DNA of 64,000 nt from Arenicellales bacterium (GCA_029287915.1 JARFQE010000023.1:1-64000), one strand, 5' to 3'. Counted from the first letter of the stretch, positions 32,743-43,955 are shown. Numbers and translations are program-made. Notes: generated by a model from the letters alone, not told the origin.

Positions 32743-33804
32743 ATGACATCATCCTATTCAACACAAGATCTCAGAATTAAGGAAATCAAAAACGTTGTTC
32801 TGCCGACTGAGTTGCATACTGAATTTCCTGCCACTGAAAAATCACAAAAGCTAACCAGTGAAACACGACTGGCTATTCACAAAATACTGCACGGTGAGGA
32901 TGATCGTCTTATTGTCATCGTCGGCCCCTGCTCTATTCATGATCCAGAGGCTGCCATAGACTATGCCCACAGGTTAAAAGAGATCAGCGATCGCTTGAGT
33001 GATCAATTACTGATCATAATGCGTGTCTATTTCGAAAAGCCGCGCACCACGGTTGGATGGAAAGGCTTAATCAATGATCCTATGCTTGATGGTAGCTTCC
33101 ATATCAATCAAGGCCTCAGGCTGGCACGAAAACTACTGCTTGACCTGACCAATATGGGTATCCCGACAGCAACCGAATTCCTCGACCTTGTTACGCCACA
33201 GTATGTCGCTGATTTAATCAGCTGGGGTGCCATTGGTGCACGAACAACCGAAAGCCAGGTTCATCGTGAACTGGCTTCGGGCCTGTCCTGTCCTGTCGGC
33301 TTCAAAAACAGTACCGACGGTACACTGAAAAATGCCATGGATGCGATACGCGCCTCATCCTTACCTCATCACTTCCTGTCAATGACCATGGATGGAAAAT
33401 CCGCTATTTTTTCTACTAGCGGAAATGATGATGGACATATCATTTTACGAGGTGGAACCGTACCCAATTATGATCGTAAGAACGTTCTGCTGGCAGAAGA
33501 AAAACTGGAAAAATATGGATTGACACCTAATGTGATGATCGACTGTTCACATGCCAATAGTATGAAACAGCCTGAAAAACAGATAGATGTTGCAGCGGAT
33601 ATTGCCGCCCAGATTTCTGCTGGGGATGATCACATCATCGGTGTAATGATTGAGAGCCATATTAACGCTGGACGTCAGGATATAGTGCCAGGAAAAGAAT
33701 TAAAATATGGTGTCAGTATCACCGATGCGTGTATTGGCTGGGATGATACCGTCAATATGCTGGAGTCACTGGCGCAAGCTGTAACAACCCGCAGAAATAA
33801 ATAA
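32743..33804 (+). CDS. 3-deoxy-7-phosphoheptulonate (DAHP) synthase, AroFGH type
   Basis: 353 residues from the ATG at 32743; a GTG ten codons upstream is possible. First step of aromatic amino-acid synthesis from phosphoenolpyruvate and erythrose-4-phosphate. The class I-alpha signature is present: LIVIVGPCSIHDPEAA, MRVYFEKPRTTVGWKG, GARTTESQVHRELASG and DCSHANSMK. The N-terminal extension of about 40 residues is where feedback-inhibited E. coli isozymes bind the amino acid; which amino acid acts here cannot be told. Confidence 0.94.
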   Translation: MTSSYSTQDLRIKEIKNVVLPTELHTEFPATEKSQKLTSETRLAIHKILHGEDDRLIVIVGPCSIHDPEAAIDYAHRLKEISDRLSDQLLIIMRVYFEKPRTTVGWKGLINDPMLDGSFHINQGLRLARKLLLDLTNMGIPTATEFLDLVTPQYVADLISWGAIGARTTESQVHRELASGLSCPVGFKNSTDGTLKNAMDAIRASSLPHHFLSMTMDGKSAIFSTSGNDDGHIILRGGTVPNYDRKNVLLAEEKLEKYGLTPNVMIDCSHANSMKQPEKQIDVAADIAAQISAGDDHIIGVMIESHINAGRQDIVPGKELKYGVSITDACIGWDDTVNMLESLAQAVTTRRNK

Positions 33805-33854
33805 ACCAGATTTTATCACCAACAATCTGGTTTTAATTGCAATAGATTTAAAAA

Positions 33855-33931
<77 letters not shown>

Positions 33932-34080
33932 ATTTATTGATTTTCAGGCTAGACTATTTATCGAAGGGTTATCGAATCGATAAACAGTAAAAGATATACG
34001 ATTTTACAGAGAGACAAAATAGTACTTCCATCGATGAAGTTTTACTAATTTTATACCTTTTAATTACTACTACTTAGCTA

Positions 34081-34461
34081 TCAATCTCTGAGCATTACGG
34101 TCAATTCTTCCAGCTCATTAATTAGGCCACCGATAAATTCTTTTGAAACCTTGGGCTTAGCAACTTTTTCCACCGCTGCTTCTGAGATATCTTCATCCGA
34201 TTCAAGCTTGTGACGGGCTCCGCTAATGGTAAAGCCTTCCAGATAGAGCAGTGAGCGAATAGTTCGAATCAGTTCAACTTCATGTCTCTGATAATAACGT
34301 CTATTACCGCGTCTTTTTACCGGATTGAGTTGTGAAAACTCCTGTTCCCAGTACCTCAGAACATGCGGTTTGACCTGGCATAGCTCACTAACTTCGCCAA
34401 TAGTGAAATAACGTTTGGCGGGAATTGCAGGTAATACAGAGTTGTCAGCTGGATCGAGCAT
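34081..34461 (-). CDS. MerR-family transcriptional regulator
   Basis: 126 residues. The winged helix DNA-binding region FTIGEVSELCQVKPHVLRYWEQEF ... RRYYQRHEVELIRTIRSLLYLEGFTI occupies residues 18-85, followed by a short helical tail with no metal-binding cysteines. This MerR-like protein directly downstream of ihfA is conserved in beta- and gammaproteobacteria, but its effector and targets are unknown. 9 bp after ihfA, so co-transcribed. Confidence 0.9.
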   Translation of the reverse strand: MLDPADNSVLPAIPAKRYFTIGEVSELCQVKPHVLRYWEQEFSQLNPVKRRGNRRYYQRHEVELIRTIRSLLYLEGFTISGARHKLESDEDISEAAVEKVAKPKVSKEFIGGLINELEELTVMLRD

Positions 34462-34470
34462 AATCCTCTA

Positions 34471-34788
34471 TTAATCTTCCTGTTGTTCGTTTTGTAGGCT
34501 GGCCGTATACTGCGCAACCCGTTCTTTTAGTTTCAGGCTAGGTCTAAAGGTTACCACGCGACGAGCTGAAATGGGAATTTCTTCTCCAGTTTTTGGATTT
34601 CTTCCTGGTCTGGGTGTTTTCTGGCGCAGGTCGAAATTTCCAAAACCAGACAATTTGACTGATTCCCCTGATTCCAGAGATTGTCGCATCTTCTCAAAGA
34701 ATAATTCTACGAATTCCTTAGACTCGCGCTTGTTGAGTCCTAGTTCTTCATATAGCCGGTCTGCAAGATCTGCTTTGGTTAATGTCAT
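34471..34788 (-). CDS. ihfA: integration host factor alpha subunit
   Basis: 105 residues. [31 protein letters not shown] and [30 protein letters not shown] are characteristic of IHF-alpha, including the beta-arm Pro that intercalates to bend DNA sharply. Partner of IhfB (not in the window). IHF often assists sigma-54 promoters such as the one proposed at 45.5 kb. Follows pheT by 22 bp as in E. coli. Confidence 0.97.
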   Translation of the reverse strand: MTLTKADLADRLYEELGLNKRESKEFVELFFEKMRQSLESGESVKLSGFGNFDLRQKTPRPGRNPKTGEEIPISARRVVTFRPSLKLKERVAQYTASLQNEQQED

Positions 34789-34810
34789 TCTTATTCCTAT
34801 TATCTAAGCT

Positions 34811-37189
34811 TTATCTAAGCTGTGCGTCTAGATCAACCTGAACCCCTCGAATTACATTTTGCATCAGGTTTTCTGTTTCGCTATCCCTAAGAGTGCGTGA
34901 AGAATGCTGTAAGGTCAAGGTAAAAGCGAGACTTTTTTTACCAAAATCAATATGTTTGCCCTGATATTGATCAAACAACTCCAACTTCACCAGAAGGTTG
35001 CCAGCATGTGATTTTATCGACCTGATCACCTCAGATGCGGGTATTTTCGATGCAATTACCAGCGCGATATCGCGTTGTACCGAAGGGAATCGGGAAAAAT
35101 CATCATACGCAGGTATCTGCGATTGCATCAGGTTATCAATCCTTATTTCAAATAAATAAACTGCCTGTTCAAGACTTAGGCTGGCTTCAATTGCAGGATG
35201 CAGGCGGCCCATTAAACCAATTTGTTCGTTGTTGTCTACAACAATTGCAGACTGCCCTGGATGCAACACCGGGTGTTCAAATGATTTAAACGAAAAAGCT
35301 TTTTTTCTGCCTGTCAGTGAAATTAATGCCTCAACATCACCTTTAACATCAAAAAAATCAACTTCCCTCTGCTCATTGGCCCAGCTTCTGTTTTCCGCAT
35401 TACCGGTGAGGAGACCAGAAATGTATCGATGCTGAAGCAGGTTTTTCCTCTTTTGGACGAATGCCCTTCCCGTTTCAAAAAGCTTCAGGTCTCTAATCTG
35501 ACGATTAAAGTTATACTGCATTGTTTTGATTAAACCTGGCCATAAACTGGCGCGCATCACTGACATATCAGAGGCAATCGGGTTTTCCAGTTCTACTGGA
35601 CTGGAATCAGGTGAGAATAAATCGTGCATCGCTCGATCAATGAAGCTATACGTAATAACCTCCTGATAATTACGATCCGTCATTGTCGCCTGCAGGCGAC
35701 GCAATGGCAGTGTTTTTTCATCGCCAGCACCGGGCTGTAGACGAGCTAGAGGAGCACACTCAGGTATTTTTTCATAACCGGTAACACGCGCTACTTCCTC
35801 AATCAGGTCTGCCTCAATGCTGATATCGAAACGATAGCTTGGCGCAGTCACCCTGATGGTGTCTGAATTACCTTTTACCTGCATCGCCAGACGGCGCAGA
35901 CTTGAGATCATTTGTCGGTTAGTGATGCTCGTACCCAGTAAACTATTAAGTCGTGTTCTTCTTAAAATAATTGGTTCCTTACGTGGCATTTTCGCCTTGA
36001 CGGTCTCCTCGATGACCGGTCCACACTGGCCGCCTGTAATCTCTGTTAGTAGCAGAGATGCACGCTCAAGTGCTTCTCGCTGTAACTCAAAATCTACACC
36101 TCTCTCAAAACGATGAGAGGAATCAGAATGAATACCTCGATCACGTGATGTGACGGCTATAATTTCTGGTGTAAAAAAGGCACTTTCGAGGAAAATATCC
36201 CTTGTTTGATCAGAAACGGCTGAACCTGCGCCACCCATAATCCCGGCCAGTGCCAAAGGGCCATTCTTGTCAGCAATCAGCAAATCGTTGATTTCAGGTT
36301 TGACTGTCGATCCGTCCAGCAACTCAATTTTTTCATTACCATTGGCATAACGTACTTCAATATAGGAGTCCAGACAGTCCAGATCAAAGGCATGCATGGG
36401 CTGTCCCAGCTCTATCATGACGTAATTGGTTACATCTACACAGGCGCCAAGACTGCGAATACCAGCACGGCGCAGGCGCTCTTTCATCCACAGAGGTGTT
36501 TCTGCACTCAGGTCTATGCCACGGATAACACGTCCCACATAGTGAGGACAGCCATCGCTGGCAGTGAGTTTTACAGTTATCCGGTCATGCTGCAGCACTT
36601 CCATCTCTACGCCTTTAACTGGTTTTTTCAATCGACTACCAGTCAGAGCAGCAACTTCTCGGGCAACACCCCGCATACTTAAACAATCACCACGATTCGG
36701 TGTTAATTCAAGATCAATAATATTGTCACCCAGTTGAAGAACTGTGCTGGCCAGTGCCCCAGGATGGGACTTGTCTGGCAGTTCAATAATTCCGCGTGAA
36801 GACTCTTCCAGACCCAGTTCCGAGGCTGAACACAGCATGCCGAAGGATGTAACGCCACGTACAGCGGCTTTCCTGATCTTCATACCGGAAGGCAGCTTCG
36901 CACCGATTAGTGCAGTAATGGTATACATACCCTGGCGTGCATTAGCTGCCCCACAAACGATAGTCAGATTTCTAGCGCGACCAACATCGACCTTGCACAC
37001 TCTCAGTCGGTCAGCATCAGGGTGAGCAGAAATTTCTGTTATTTTTCCCACCACCAGCCTATCTGGCAATTCACCGGCTACATCGATGCTACCAACCTCC
37101 AGACCAGCCATTGTCAACCTGTCAGCAAGCTCTTCGGTAGTCAATTTTGGCGAGATCCATTCGCGTAACCAGATTTCACTGACCAGCAT
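34811..37189 (-). CDS. pheT: phenylalanine-tRNA ligase beta subunit
   Basis: 792 residues, full length. Domains in order: N-terminal tRNA-binding OB domain (residues 39-150; VVGKITEISAHPDADRLRVCKVDVG), B3/B4 editing domain, B5, the catalytic-like core, and a C-terminal ferredoxin-fold anticodon-binding domain (FSRFPSVQRDIALVI). It forms the alpha2-beta2 enzyme with PheS and edits Tyr-tRNA-Phe. 48 bp downstream of pheS. Confidence 0.97.
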   Translation of the reverse strand: MLVSEIWLREWISPKLTTEELADRLTMAGLEVGSIDVAGELPDRLVVGKITEISAHPDADRLRVCKVDVGRARNLTIVCGAANARQGMYTITALIGAKLPSGMKIRKAAVRGVTSFGMLCSASELGLEESSRGIIELPDKSHPGALASTVLQLGDNIIDLELTPNRGDCLSMRGVAREVAALTGSRLKKPVKGVEMEVLQHDRITVKLTASDGCPHYVGRVIRGIDLSAETPLWMKERLRRAGIRSLGACVDVTNYVMIELGQPMHAFDLDCLDSYIEVRYANGNEKIELLDGSTVKPEINDLLIADKNGPLALAGIMGGAGSAVSDQTRDIFLESAFFTPEIIAVTSRDRGIHSDSSHRFERGVDFELQREALERASLLLTEITGGQCGPVIEETVKAKMPRKEPIILRRTRLNSLLGTSITNRQMISSLRRLAMQVKGNSDTIRVTAPSYRFDISIEADLIEEVARVTGYEKIPECAPLARLQPGAGDEKTLPLRRLQATMTDRNYQEVITYSFIDRAMHDLFSPDSSPVELENPIASDMSVMRASLWPGLIKTMQYNFNRQIRDLKLFETGRAFVQKRKNLLQHRYISGLLTGNAENRSWANEQREVDFFDVKGDVEALISLTGRKKAFSFKSFEHPVLHPGQSAIVVDNNEQIGLMGRLHPAIEASLSLEQAVYLFEIRIDNLMQSQIPAYDDFSRFPSVQRDIALVIASKIPASEVIRSIKSHAGNLLVKLELFDQYQGKHIDFGKKSLAFTLTLQHSSRTLRDSETENLMQNVIRGVQVDLDAQLR

Positions 37190-37237
37190 AATTGGACCGC
37201 CACTTAATAATCATTATTGTTAGCATAATTTCGTTCA

Positions 37238-38290
<1,053 letters not shown>

Positions 38291-38323
38291 TTACACAGCC
38301 ATGATCTATAAAACATGATCTAT

Positions 38324-38352
38324 AAAAAAAGGGAAAGGCGACAACCTTTCCC
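38324..38352 (-). terminator. intrinsic terminator / attenuator between rplT and pheS
   Basis: On the minus strand a perfect 8-bp stem, GGGAAAGG / CCTTTCCC, with a 6-nt loop is followed by T7. Just upstream (38389-38367) lies a second perfect 9-bp hairpin, CGAATTTAG / CTAAATTCG. Together they sit about 35 nt before the pheS start. In E. coli pheST is controlled by attenuation with a Phe-rich leader peptide; no such peptide is seen here. A 13-nt direct repeat (ATGATCTATAAAA, 38301-38313 and 38315-38327) follows the terminator. Confidence 0.75.
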
Positions 38353-38401
38353 TCCGGATTTCGATACGAATTTAGAAACGCTAAATTCGCAGACAATACA
38401 A

Positions 38402-38761
38402 TCAGGAAGCGAGAGCTGCTCTGGCCTTTTCTGCGAGTGCGCTAAAGCCGTCACTATCATGCACAGCGATATCAGCCAACACCTTGCGATCCAGATCAAT
38501 TTCAGCGCGCGACAACCCATTCATGAAGCGGCTGTAGCTTAAACCATTCAGGCGTGCAGCAGCATTGATTCGTGCAATCCATAATGCGCGGAATTGGCGC
38601 TTCTTCTGCCGCCGATCTCGATAGGCATATTGTCCAGCTTTGGCAACAGCCTGATTAGCAACACGAAAGACATTTTTTCTCGCGCCGCGGTAACCCTTGG
38701 CACGGTTGATTACTTTTTTGTGACGAGCATGTGCGGTAACACCGCGTTTTACGCGTGGCAT
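38402..38761 (-). CDS. rplT: 50S ribosomal protein L20
   Basis: 119 residues, very basic. [34 protein letters not shown] and the C-terminal globular [29 protein letters not shown] are diagnostic. Binds 23S rRNA early in 50S assembly and, in E. coli, represses rpmI-rplT translation. 16 bp after rpmI. Confidence 0.98.
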   Translation of the reverse strand: MPRVKRGVTAHARHKKVINRAKGYRGARKNVFRVANQAVAKAGQYAYRDRRQKKRQFRALWIARINAAARLNGLSYSRFMNGLSRAEIDLDRKVLADIAVHDSDGFSALAEKARAALAS

Positions 38762-38777
38762 ATTACTATCCCCCCGG

Positions 38778-38975
38778 TTAACTGAATGGCAACATCTGTT
38801 TAACAGATGCTACATCGGCCTTGTTGATAGTCGCTGCTGCACGCAGATGACGCTTGCGCTTGGTCGACTTCTTGGTAAGGATATGACGGCGATGGCCCTG
38901 TGAGCGCTTAAACCCGCCACTCGCTGTCTTTTTGAAACGCTTTGCAGCGCCTCGGTTGGTCTTCATTTTAGGCAT
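38778..38975 (-). CDS. rpmI: 50S ribosomal protein L35
   Basis: 65 residues from the ATG at 38975 with GGAG 7 nt upstream; a frame from 39005 adds ten non-conserved residues. [25 protein letters not shown] and [15 protein letters not shown] are the L35 signature. Part of the infC-rpmI-rplT operon. Confidence 0.97.
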   Translation of the reverse strand: MPKMKTNRGAAKRFKKTASGGFKRSQGHRRHILTKKSTKRKRHLRAAATINKADVASVKQMLPFS

Positions 38976-39058
38976 TTCTTGCTCCGGTTTTTTATCTAAG
39001 TACATATAAAGTACGTTTAACTACATTAATACCCGTTTACCGTGAACCGTCGACGGCT

Positions 39059-39580
39059 TTACTGGGTTTTCTTAGGCGCCATAACCATTACCATCTGGCG
39101 CCCTTCCATTTTTGGATACTGCTCCACTACTGCCAGTTCTGAAAGGTCTGCCTCAGCACGTTTGAGTAATTCCATACCCAGATGCTGATGCGCCATTTCT
39201 CTACCTCGAAAACGCATCGTCAATTTAACCTTGTCGCCATTTTCAAGGAATTTGATTAGTTTGCCGAGCTTGATGTTATAGTCGCCTACATCAGTGCCTG
39301 GACGAAACTTAATCTCTTTAACAGTAATTACTTTCTGTTTCTTCTTGGCTGCATGCTTGCGTTTGCTATCCTGATACTTGAACTTCCCGTAGTCCATCAA
39401 TCGACAGACAGGAGGATCTGCATTTGGGGATATTTCGACCAGATCCAGACCGGCATCAATTGCCATGTTCAACGCTTCATCTGTAGCTACCAGACCTATC
39501 TGACCTCCGTCTTCACCGACCAGCCGCACTTTGGGCACCCGAATTTGTGAATTCAAACGATACTGCTTTTCTCCAGCGAT
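39059..39580 (-). CDS. infC: translation initiation factor IF-3 (ATC start proposed)
   Basis: 173 residues if it begins at the ATC at 39580, which has GGAGGG 8 nt upstream, ideal spacing. The alternative TTG at 39556 has no ribosome-binding site and would start after the first conserved residues. The protein has the N-domain (INSQIR-like start, [23 protein letters not shown]), a lysine-rich linker and the C-domain ([40 protein letters not shown]). E. coli infC uses AUU, and IF3 discriminates against such codons, giving autoregulation. The start lies 4 nt after the thrS stop. Confidence 0.93.
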   Translation of the reverse strand: MAGEKQYRLNSQIRVPKVRLVGEDGGQIGLVATDEALNMAIDAGLDLVEISPNADPPVCRLMDYGKFKYQDSKRKHAAKKKQKVITVKEIKFRPGTDVGDYNIKLGKLIKFLENGDKVKLTMRFRGREMAHQHLGMELLKRAEADLSELAVVEQYPKMEGRQMVMVMAPKKTQ

Positions 39581-39584
39581 TGCT

Positions 39585-41516
39585 TTAACCCTCCGAAACA
39601 GATTGACTTTTAGCGGAAACCTCGTTGTTCATCAGAACGGCAAATTCCTCTACCGTCATAGAACCCAGGTCTTCGCCCTTTTGTGTACGCACAGAAACAG
39701 CACTGCCCTGCACCTCGCGGTTTCCCACCACGAGAATGTAAGGAATGCGCTGAATCGTGTGCTCGCGGATTTTAAAGCCGATCTTCTCATTTCTCAAGTC
39801 TGATTCGACTCTGAAACCCTGTTTTTTCAAGGTTTTTTCAACTTCATTAACAAATTCGGCCTGCTCGTCGGTAATATTCATTACCACAGCCTGAACCGGC
39901 GCTAACCATAATGGTAGCAAACCCGCCGACTCTTCGATCAGAATACCAATAAAACGTTCCAGAGATCCAAGAATCGCCCGGTGCAGCATGACAGGTACTT
40001 GTTTTACCCCATCATGGTCTATATAACTGGCATCGAGCCTGCCAGGCATGGAGAAGTCGACCTGTATCGTGCCGCACTGCCAGACACGGCCAATACTGTC
40101 TTTCAGTGAAAATTCGATTTTCGGACCATAGAATGCTCCTTCCCCGGGCTGCAGCTCCCAGGCCAGACCTTTGGTATCAAGTGCCTGCTGCAGTGCAGCT
40201 TCGGCACGATCCCAGTCCTCATCCTTACCAACACGTTTCTCAGGCCTGGTTGACAGCTTGATCATGATGTCTTCGAAACCAAAGTCTCGATATACTTCAA
40301 ATAACAGGTCAATGAAATCAGAAACTTCATCCTGTACCTGCCCTTCGGCACAGAAAATATGCGCATCATCCTGAACAAAGTTGCGCAGCCGCATTATGCC
40401 ATGCAAGGTGCCAGAAGGCTCATTGCGGTGACATGAGCCAAACTCTGCAAGCCTCAGCGGTAGATCACGATAACTCTTCAGACCCTGGTTGAATATCTGT
40501 ATATGTGCAGGACAGTTCATCGGCTTTATCGCGTAATCACGATTTTCTGATGATGTGGTGAACATATCATCGTGGAATTTATCCCAATGTCCTGATTTCT
40601 CCCACAGTGAACGGTCGATTATTTGCGGGGTATGAACTTCCTGGTAATCATTGTCGCGTAATTTACTGCGGATATAATTTTCTACAGCCTGATAAATGCG
40701 CCAGCCCTTATCATGCCAGTACACCATGCCAGGCGCCTGCTCCTGCAGGTGGAACAGGTCCATCTGTTTAGCCAGCTTTCGATGGTCACGTTTTTCCGCT
40801 TCTTCAAGCCTGTGTAAATAGGCATTCAGTTCTTTCTTGTCTGTCCAGGCCGTACCATAGATACGCTGCAGCATCTCATTTTTGGAGTCGCCACGCCAGT
40901 AGGCACCAGCAAGCTTCATCAATTTAAAAGCCTTGCCCAGCTTGCCTGTGCTTGGGAGATGTGGCCCACGACAGACGTCGAACCAGCTGCCCTGACGGTA
41001 GATTGAAACCTCTTCTCCTTCAGGTATGATGTCATTAATAATCTCTACTTTGTAATCTTCTCCCATCTCGGCAAACAGCTTTATCGCCTCTTCTCTGCCC
41101 ATCACTTCACGCTGGATTTTCAGATCTCGCTTAACAATTTCATGCATTTTCTGCTCAATCTTTTTCAGGTCAGCTGGGGTAAAGGCCTCATCACGGGCAA
41201 AATCATAGTAGAAACCATCTTCAATGGCTGGCCCGATGGTCACCTGAGTGCCGGGAAATAATTCCTGAACTGCCTGAGCCATGACGTGGGCAGCATCATG
41301 CCGGAATAACTCCAGTGCATCCGCATCACGAGACGTTACAATTGCCAGTGAAGCATCATTCTCTATGACAAAACTTGCATCCACCAGCTCACCATCAACG
41401 CGGCCAGCCAGGGTTGCTTTAGCAAGCCCAGGGCCAATATCTTCAGCTACCTGTAAAACAGATACAGGAGATTCAAAGGATCGACTCGATCCATCTGGAA
41501 GGGTAATAACAGGCAT
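39585..41516 (-). CDS. thrS: threonine-tRNA ligase
   Basis: 643 residues, full length. N-terminal TGS domain (residues 1-60), the second additional domain that edits Ser-tRNA ([24 protein letters not shown] with its His motif), the class II catalytic core with the zinc-binding Cys in [12 protein letters not shown], and a C-terminal anticodon-binding domain. GAGG lies 8 nt before the ATG. tRNA-Val lies 81 bp upstream on the same strand. Confidence 0.98.
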   Translation of the reverse strand: MPVITLPDGSSRSFESPVSVLQVAEDIGPGLAKATLAGRVDGELVDASFVIENDASLAIVTSRDADALELFRHDAAHVMAQAVQELFPGTQVTIGPAIEDGFYYDFARDEAFTPADLKKIEQKMHEIVKRDLKIQREVMGREEAIKLFAEMGEDYKVEIINDIIPEGEEVSIYRQGSWFDVCRGPHLPSTGKLGKAFKLMKLAGAYWRGDSKNEMLQRIYGTAWTDKKELNAYLHRLEEAEKRDHRKLAKQMDLFHLQEQAPGMVYWHDKGWRIYQAVENYIRSKLRDNDYQEVHTPQIIDRSLWEKSGHWDKFHDDMFTTSSENRDYAIKPMNCPAHIQIFNQGLKSYRDLPLRLAEFGSCHRNEPSGTLHGIMRLRNFVQDDAHIFCAEGQVQDEVSDFIDLLFEVYRDFGFEDIMIKLSTRPEKRVGKDEDWDRAEAALQQALDTKGLAWELQPGEGAFYGPKIEFSLKDSIGRVWQCGTIQVDFSMPGRLDASYIDHDGVKQVPVMLHRAILGSLERFIGILIEESAGLLPLWLAPVQAVVMNITDEQAEFVNEVEKTLKKQGFRVESDLRNEKIGFKIREHTIQRIPYILVVGNREVQGSAVSVRTQKGEDLGSMTVEEFAVLMNNEVSAKSQSVSEG

Positions 41517-41597
41517 GTATGTAACCTCGTCTCAGTGGCGACCCTTACCAGAGGCCGCGTGAAAGGGATGAACTCCCAGAATTGCAATAAAGAAAAA

Positions 41598-41672
41598 TGG
41601 TAGGCGCGAGTGGGATCGAACCACCGACCACTACCATGTCAAGGTAGTGCTCTACCACTGAGCTACACGCCT
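41598..41672 (-). tRNA. tRNA-Val (GAC)
   Basis: A 75-nt cloverleaf on the minus strand with acceptor AGGCGTG/CGCGCCT (A1-U72 at the end, one G-U), encoded CCA, T-loop GGTTCGATCCC and anticodon loop TTGACAT, giving anticodon GAC. It lies upstream of thrS in the same orientation. Confidence 0.93.
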
Positions 41673-42089
41673 ATAAGATAGAATATTATGTTACAAATAA
41701 CAACGACTTGCAAGACCTGAGAGCGTTGGGAAAGCTATATTTCAGATGATTGTGAAATTTTTCCTGTTGCTTGCTATAACAGAGCAAAATCTACTTGAAA
41801 CATGCATAAAAAAGTCCCGGCTATGGCTGGTCTGATGGCAAATTTTTAGTTCTCAACAATAAATTCTTGATTCGAACAAGGAGCACTAGTTCATGTTAAT
41901 CAGGTCAGTAAAACGAGATATATGCCGAGGAATTCATTAGTAGTCGTTAACTACATCATGTAAACCTCTATGATTCGTAATGATTAATGAATATGCCTCA
42001 TATACCAGTGTATAGATGTATGGTTTTGTAATTTGCCTGCTATACTTTTATAGACTTAAATCGGCTTATTTATCCCCAGCAGACAATAT
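41673..42089 (+). promoter_or_regulatory. intergenic region with extended -10 promoter
   Basis: This 417-bp AT-rich gap separates tRNA-Val and the HD-GYP gene. Just before the latter, TGCTATACT (42038-42046) is an extended -10 element, with a weak -35 (GTATGG) 17 bp upstream. No open frame with a ribosome-binding site, no RNA fold and no repeat was recognised in the rest. Confidence 0.4.
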
Positions 42090-43214
42090 ATGCAATATAA
42101 AGATGTACTTGAGCCACTAAATAGTGAGACGGGTATCAGGGAAAAACTGGTTCATTGCCATAAGGTCGTCCAGCAGCACTGCCCTGATATCGCAAGAATT
42201 GCTGTCACAATATATGATCCAGCGACAGCTATTCTGAAAACCTATATTCACAGTAGTGGTGAAGATGATCCACTGTCAAATTACCAGTCATCTATAGATG
42301 ACGCACCTTCTCTCAAAGCAATCCTGGAGCAAGGTGAACCAAGGGTCATCAACAACATGCTTACCTTTGAGAATCTTGAGCATGAACATACAAAACGCAT
42401 TGGAAGACAGGGTTATGCGGCAAGTTACACCCTGCCAATGTTTTATAATGGAAACTTTTTTGGCTTTATTTTTTATAACTCTTACAAAACAGATATCTTC
42501 TCTGAAAAAGTTCGCAATGAGCTGGATGTGTTTGCTCATCTCATATCACTGATGGTCATTGACGAACTCACCGCCCTGCGCTCGATGACTGCAGCGCTAA
42601 GTACAGCAACACATATCACCCATCAACGTGATGCAGAAACCGGCTCTCACCTGGATCGTATGTCACGATACTCGCAGCTCATTGCCCGTAAACTTGCCAG
42701 CAAATACAAGTTGAGTGATGAATACGTAGAACATATATTCATGTTCGCACCGCTGCATGATATCGGCAAGGTGGCAATACCCGATCGCATTCTATTGAAG
42801 CCCGGCCCGCTTAACGAAGAAGAACGAAAAATAATGAACACTCATGCTGAGAAGGGACTGGAAATCATCGATCATATGATTGCCCACTTTAATCTCTCCT
42901 CAATTAAACATCTCGATATCCTGCGAAATATCGCACGCTATCATCATGAAGCGATTAATGGAGAAGGTTATCCAGCACAGCTCAAGGCTGACAAGATCCC
43001 TCTTGAAGCCAGAATTGTAGCTACAGCCGACGTATATGATGCGCTGACCAGTAACCGCCCCTATAAAAAAGCATGGGATATCGACAAGGCCTTTAATAAA
43101 TTAAATGAACTCTCCGGCAAACTACTGGATGCTGATTGCGTAAAGGTCATGATTGATCAACGAGTTGAAGTGGAAAAAATCATGCAGCAGTTTGCTGAAA
43201 ATCTCAACGGCTAG
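42090..43214 (+). CDS. GAF/HD-GYP domain protein (probable c-di-GMP phosphodiesterase)
   Basis: 374 residues. Residues 1-165 look like a GAF sensor domain (ending FFGFIFYNSYKTDIFSEKVRNELDVFAHLIS). Residues 185-365 are an HD-GYP domain with the metal-binding LHDIGKVAIPDRILLKPG, HAEKGLEII and HHEAINGEGYP. The D of the common HHExxDGxGYP is N here, a variant also seen in active members. It probably hydrolyses cyclic di-GMP in response to a GAF ligand. Stands alone. The ribosome-binding site is weak. Confidence 0.88.
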   Translation: MQYKDVLEPLNSETGIREKLVHCHKVVQQHCPDIARIAVTIYDPATAILKTYIHSSGEDDPLSNYQSSIDDAPSLKAILEQGEPRVINNMLTFENLEHEHTKRIGRQGYAASYTLPMFYNGNFFGFIFYNSYKTDIFSEKVRNELDVFAHLISLMVIDELTALRSMTAALSTATHITHQRDAETGSHLDRMSRYSQLIARKLASKYKLSDEYVEHIFMFAPLHDIGKVAIPDRILLKPGPLNEEERKIMNTHAEKGLEIIDHMIAHFNLSSIKHLDILRNIARYHHEAINGEGYPAQLKADKIPLEARIVATADVYDALTSNRPYKKAWDIDKAFNKLNELSGKLLDADCVKVMIDQRVEVEKIMQQFAENLNG

Positions 43215-43239
43215 CATACTGCAGAAAGATGTCGGCCGA

Positions 43240-43268
43240 ATTCACGCCTGAAGCACGTGAATTTCAGG
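43240..43268 (+). repeat. overlapping alternative hairpins after the HD-GYP gene
   Basis: ATTCACG (43240-43246) pairs with CGTGAAT (43256-43262), and CCTGAA (43247-43252) pairs with TTCAGG (43263-43268). The two stems are mutually exclusive or could interlock. They lie between the stop codon and the bidirectional terminator and may only strengthen 3'-end formation. Confidence 0.5.
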
Positions 43269-43274
43269 CAAAAA

Positions 43275-43304
43275 AAAACGGCCCGCAGAAACACGAGCCG
43301 TTTT
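43275..43304. terminator. bidirectional intrinsic terminator
   Basis: AAAACGGC (43275-43282) pairs with GCCGTTTT (43297-43304), with inner CG/CG pairs, and A/T runs flank both sides (A8 on the left). It serves the plus-strand HD-GYP gene and the minus-strand OmpA-like gene that converge here. Confidence 0.85.
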
Positions 43305-43325
43305 ATCAGAACTTGAAAGTATTTC

Positions 43326-43955
43326 TTACTTCTGAATTACATCAATTTCTGTGCGACGGTTTTTCGCACGACCTTCACGTGTAGCATTATCAGCGACTGG
43401 GCTTGATTCACCCATACCACTGACTTTCATACGCATACGGTCTACGCCAAGAGAGTTGGCCATGTAGTCGGCAACTGCATTTGCGCGTCGTTCAGACAAC
43501 TTCTGGTTGTAGGCTTCGGGACCTGTAGAGTCTGTGTGACCAGTTACTGTAATATGAGTCGTTTCATTCCTGATCAGTTCTTTGTATGGTGCCAGTCTGG
43601 TAACGGCATCATCAAGTATTGCTTTCGATTGTGCATTGAGTTCAGCACTATCGAAGGCGAACTGAATGTTTTCGACAACAACATTCTCCAGAACTGTACC
43701 TTTTTCAACTACCGTAACTTCAACCATTTCTGGTGTTTTCTCTACAATTACTTCCATGCCTTCGTAGCCGCATTCTTCCAGACGTTCTTCTGTCATGTCG
43801 TAGCTGCGAACACAATCCTTGTTGCTGTCTCTTACTACTGTTCCTTCACTATCTCTGACATAGTTGTGTACTTTTTCTTCGTCAGCTTGTGCAGGCATCG
43901 CACTGGCTACCAGAAGACCTAGAGCTGCTGCTATTAGTGTTTTTGAATGTTTCAT
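43326..43955 (-). CDS. OmpA-family outer-membrane/peptidoglycan-binding protein
   Basis: 209 residues. A signal peptide ends at about residue 25 (AMPAQA-DEE). Residues 26-95 form an acidic region with two cysteines (DCVRSYDMTEERLEECGYEG) that could form a disulfide. The C-terminal OmpA domain (residues 95-209) has IQFAFDSAELNAQS, TGHTDSTGPEAYNQKLSERRA and NRRTEIDVI, which bind diaminopimelate in peptidoglycan. There is no beta-barrel, so it is probably a periplasmic or lipid-free anchor. AGGGAAG precedes the ATG. Confidence 0.9.
   Translation of the reverse strand: MKHSKTLIAAALGLLVASAMPAQADEEKVHNYVRDSEGTVVRDSNKDCVRSYDMTEERLEECGYEGMEVIVEKTPEMVEVTVVEKGTVLENVVVENIQFAFDSAELNAQSKAILDDAVTRLAPYKELIRNETTHITVTGHTDSTGPEAYNQKLSERRANAVADYMANSLGVDRMRMKVSGMGESSPVADNATREGRAKNRRTEIDVIQK

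Noticed and set aside
38353..38401. PheM-type leader peptide before pheS
   Set aside because: No start codon followed by a run of Phe codons exists between the rplT stop and the terminator hairpin.
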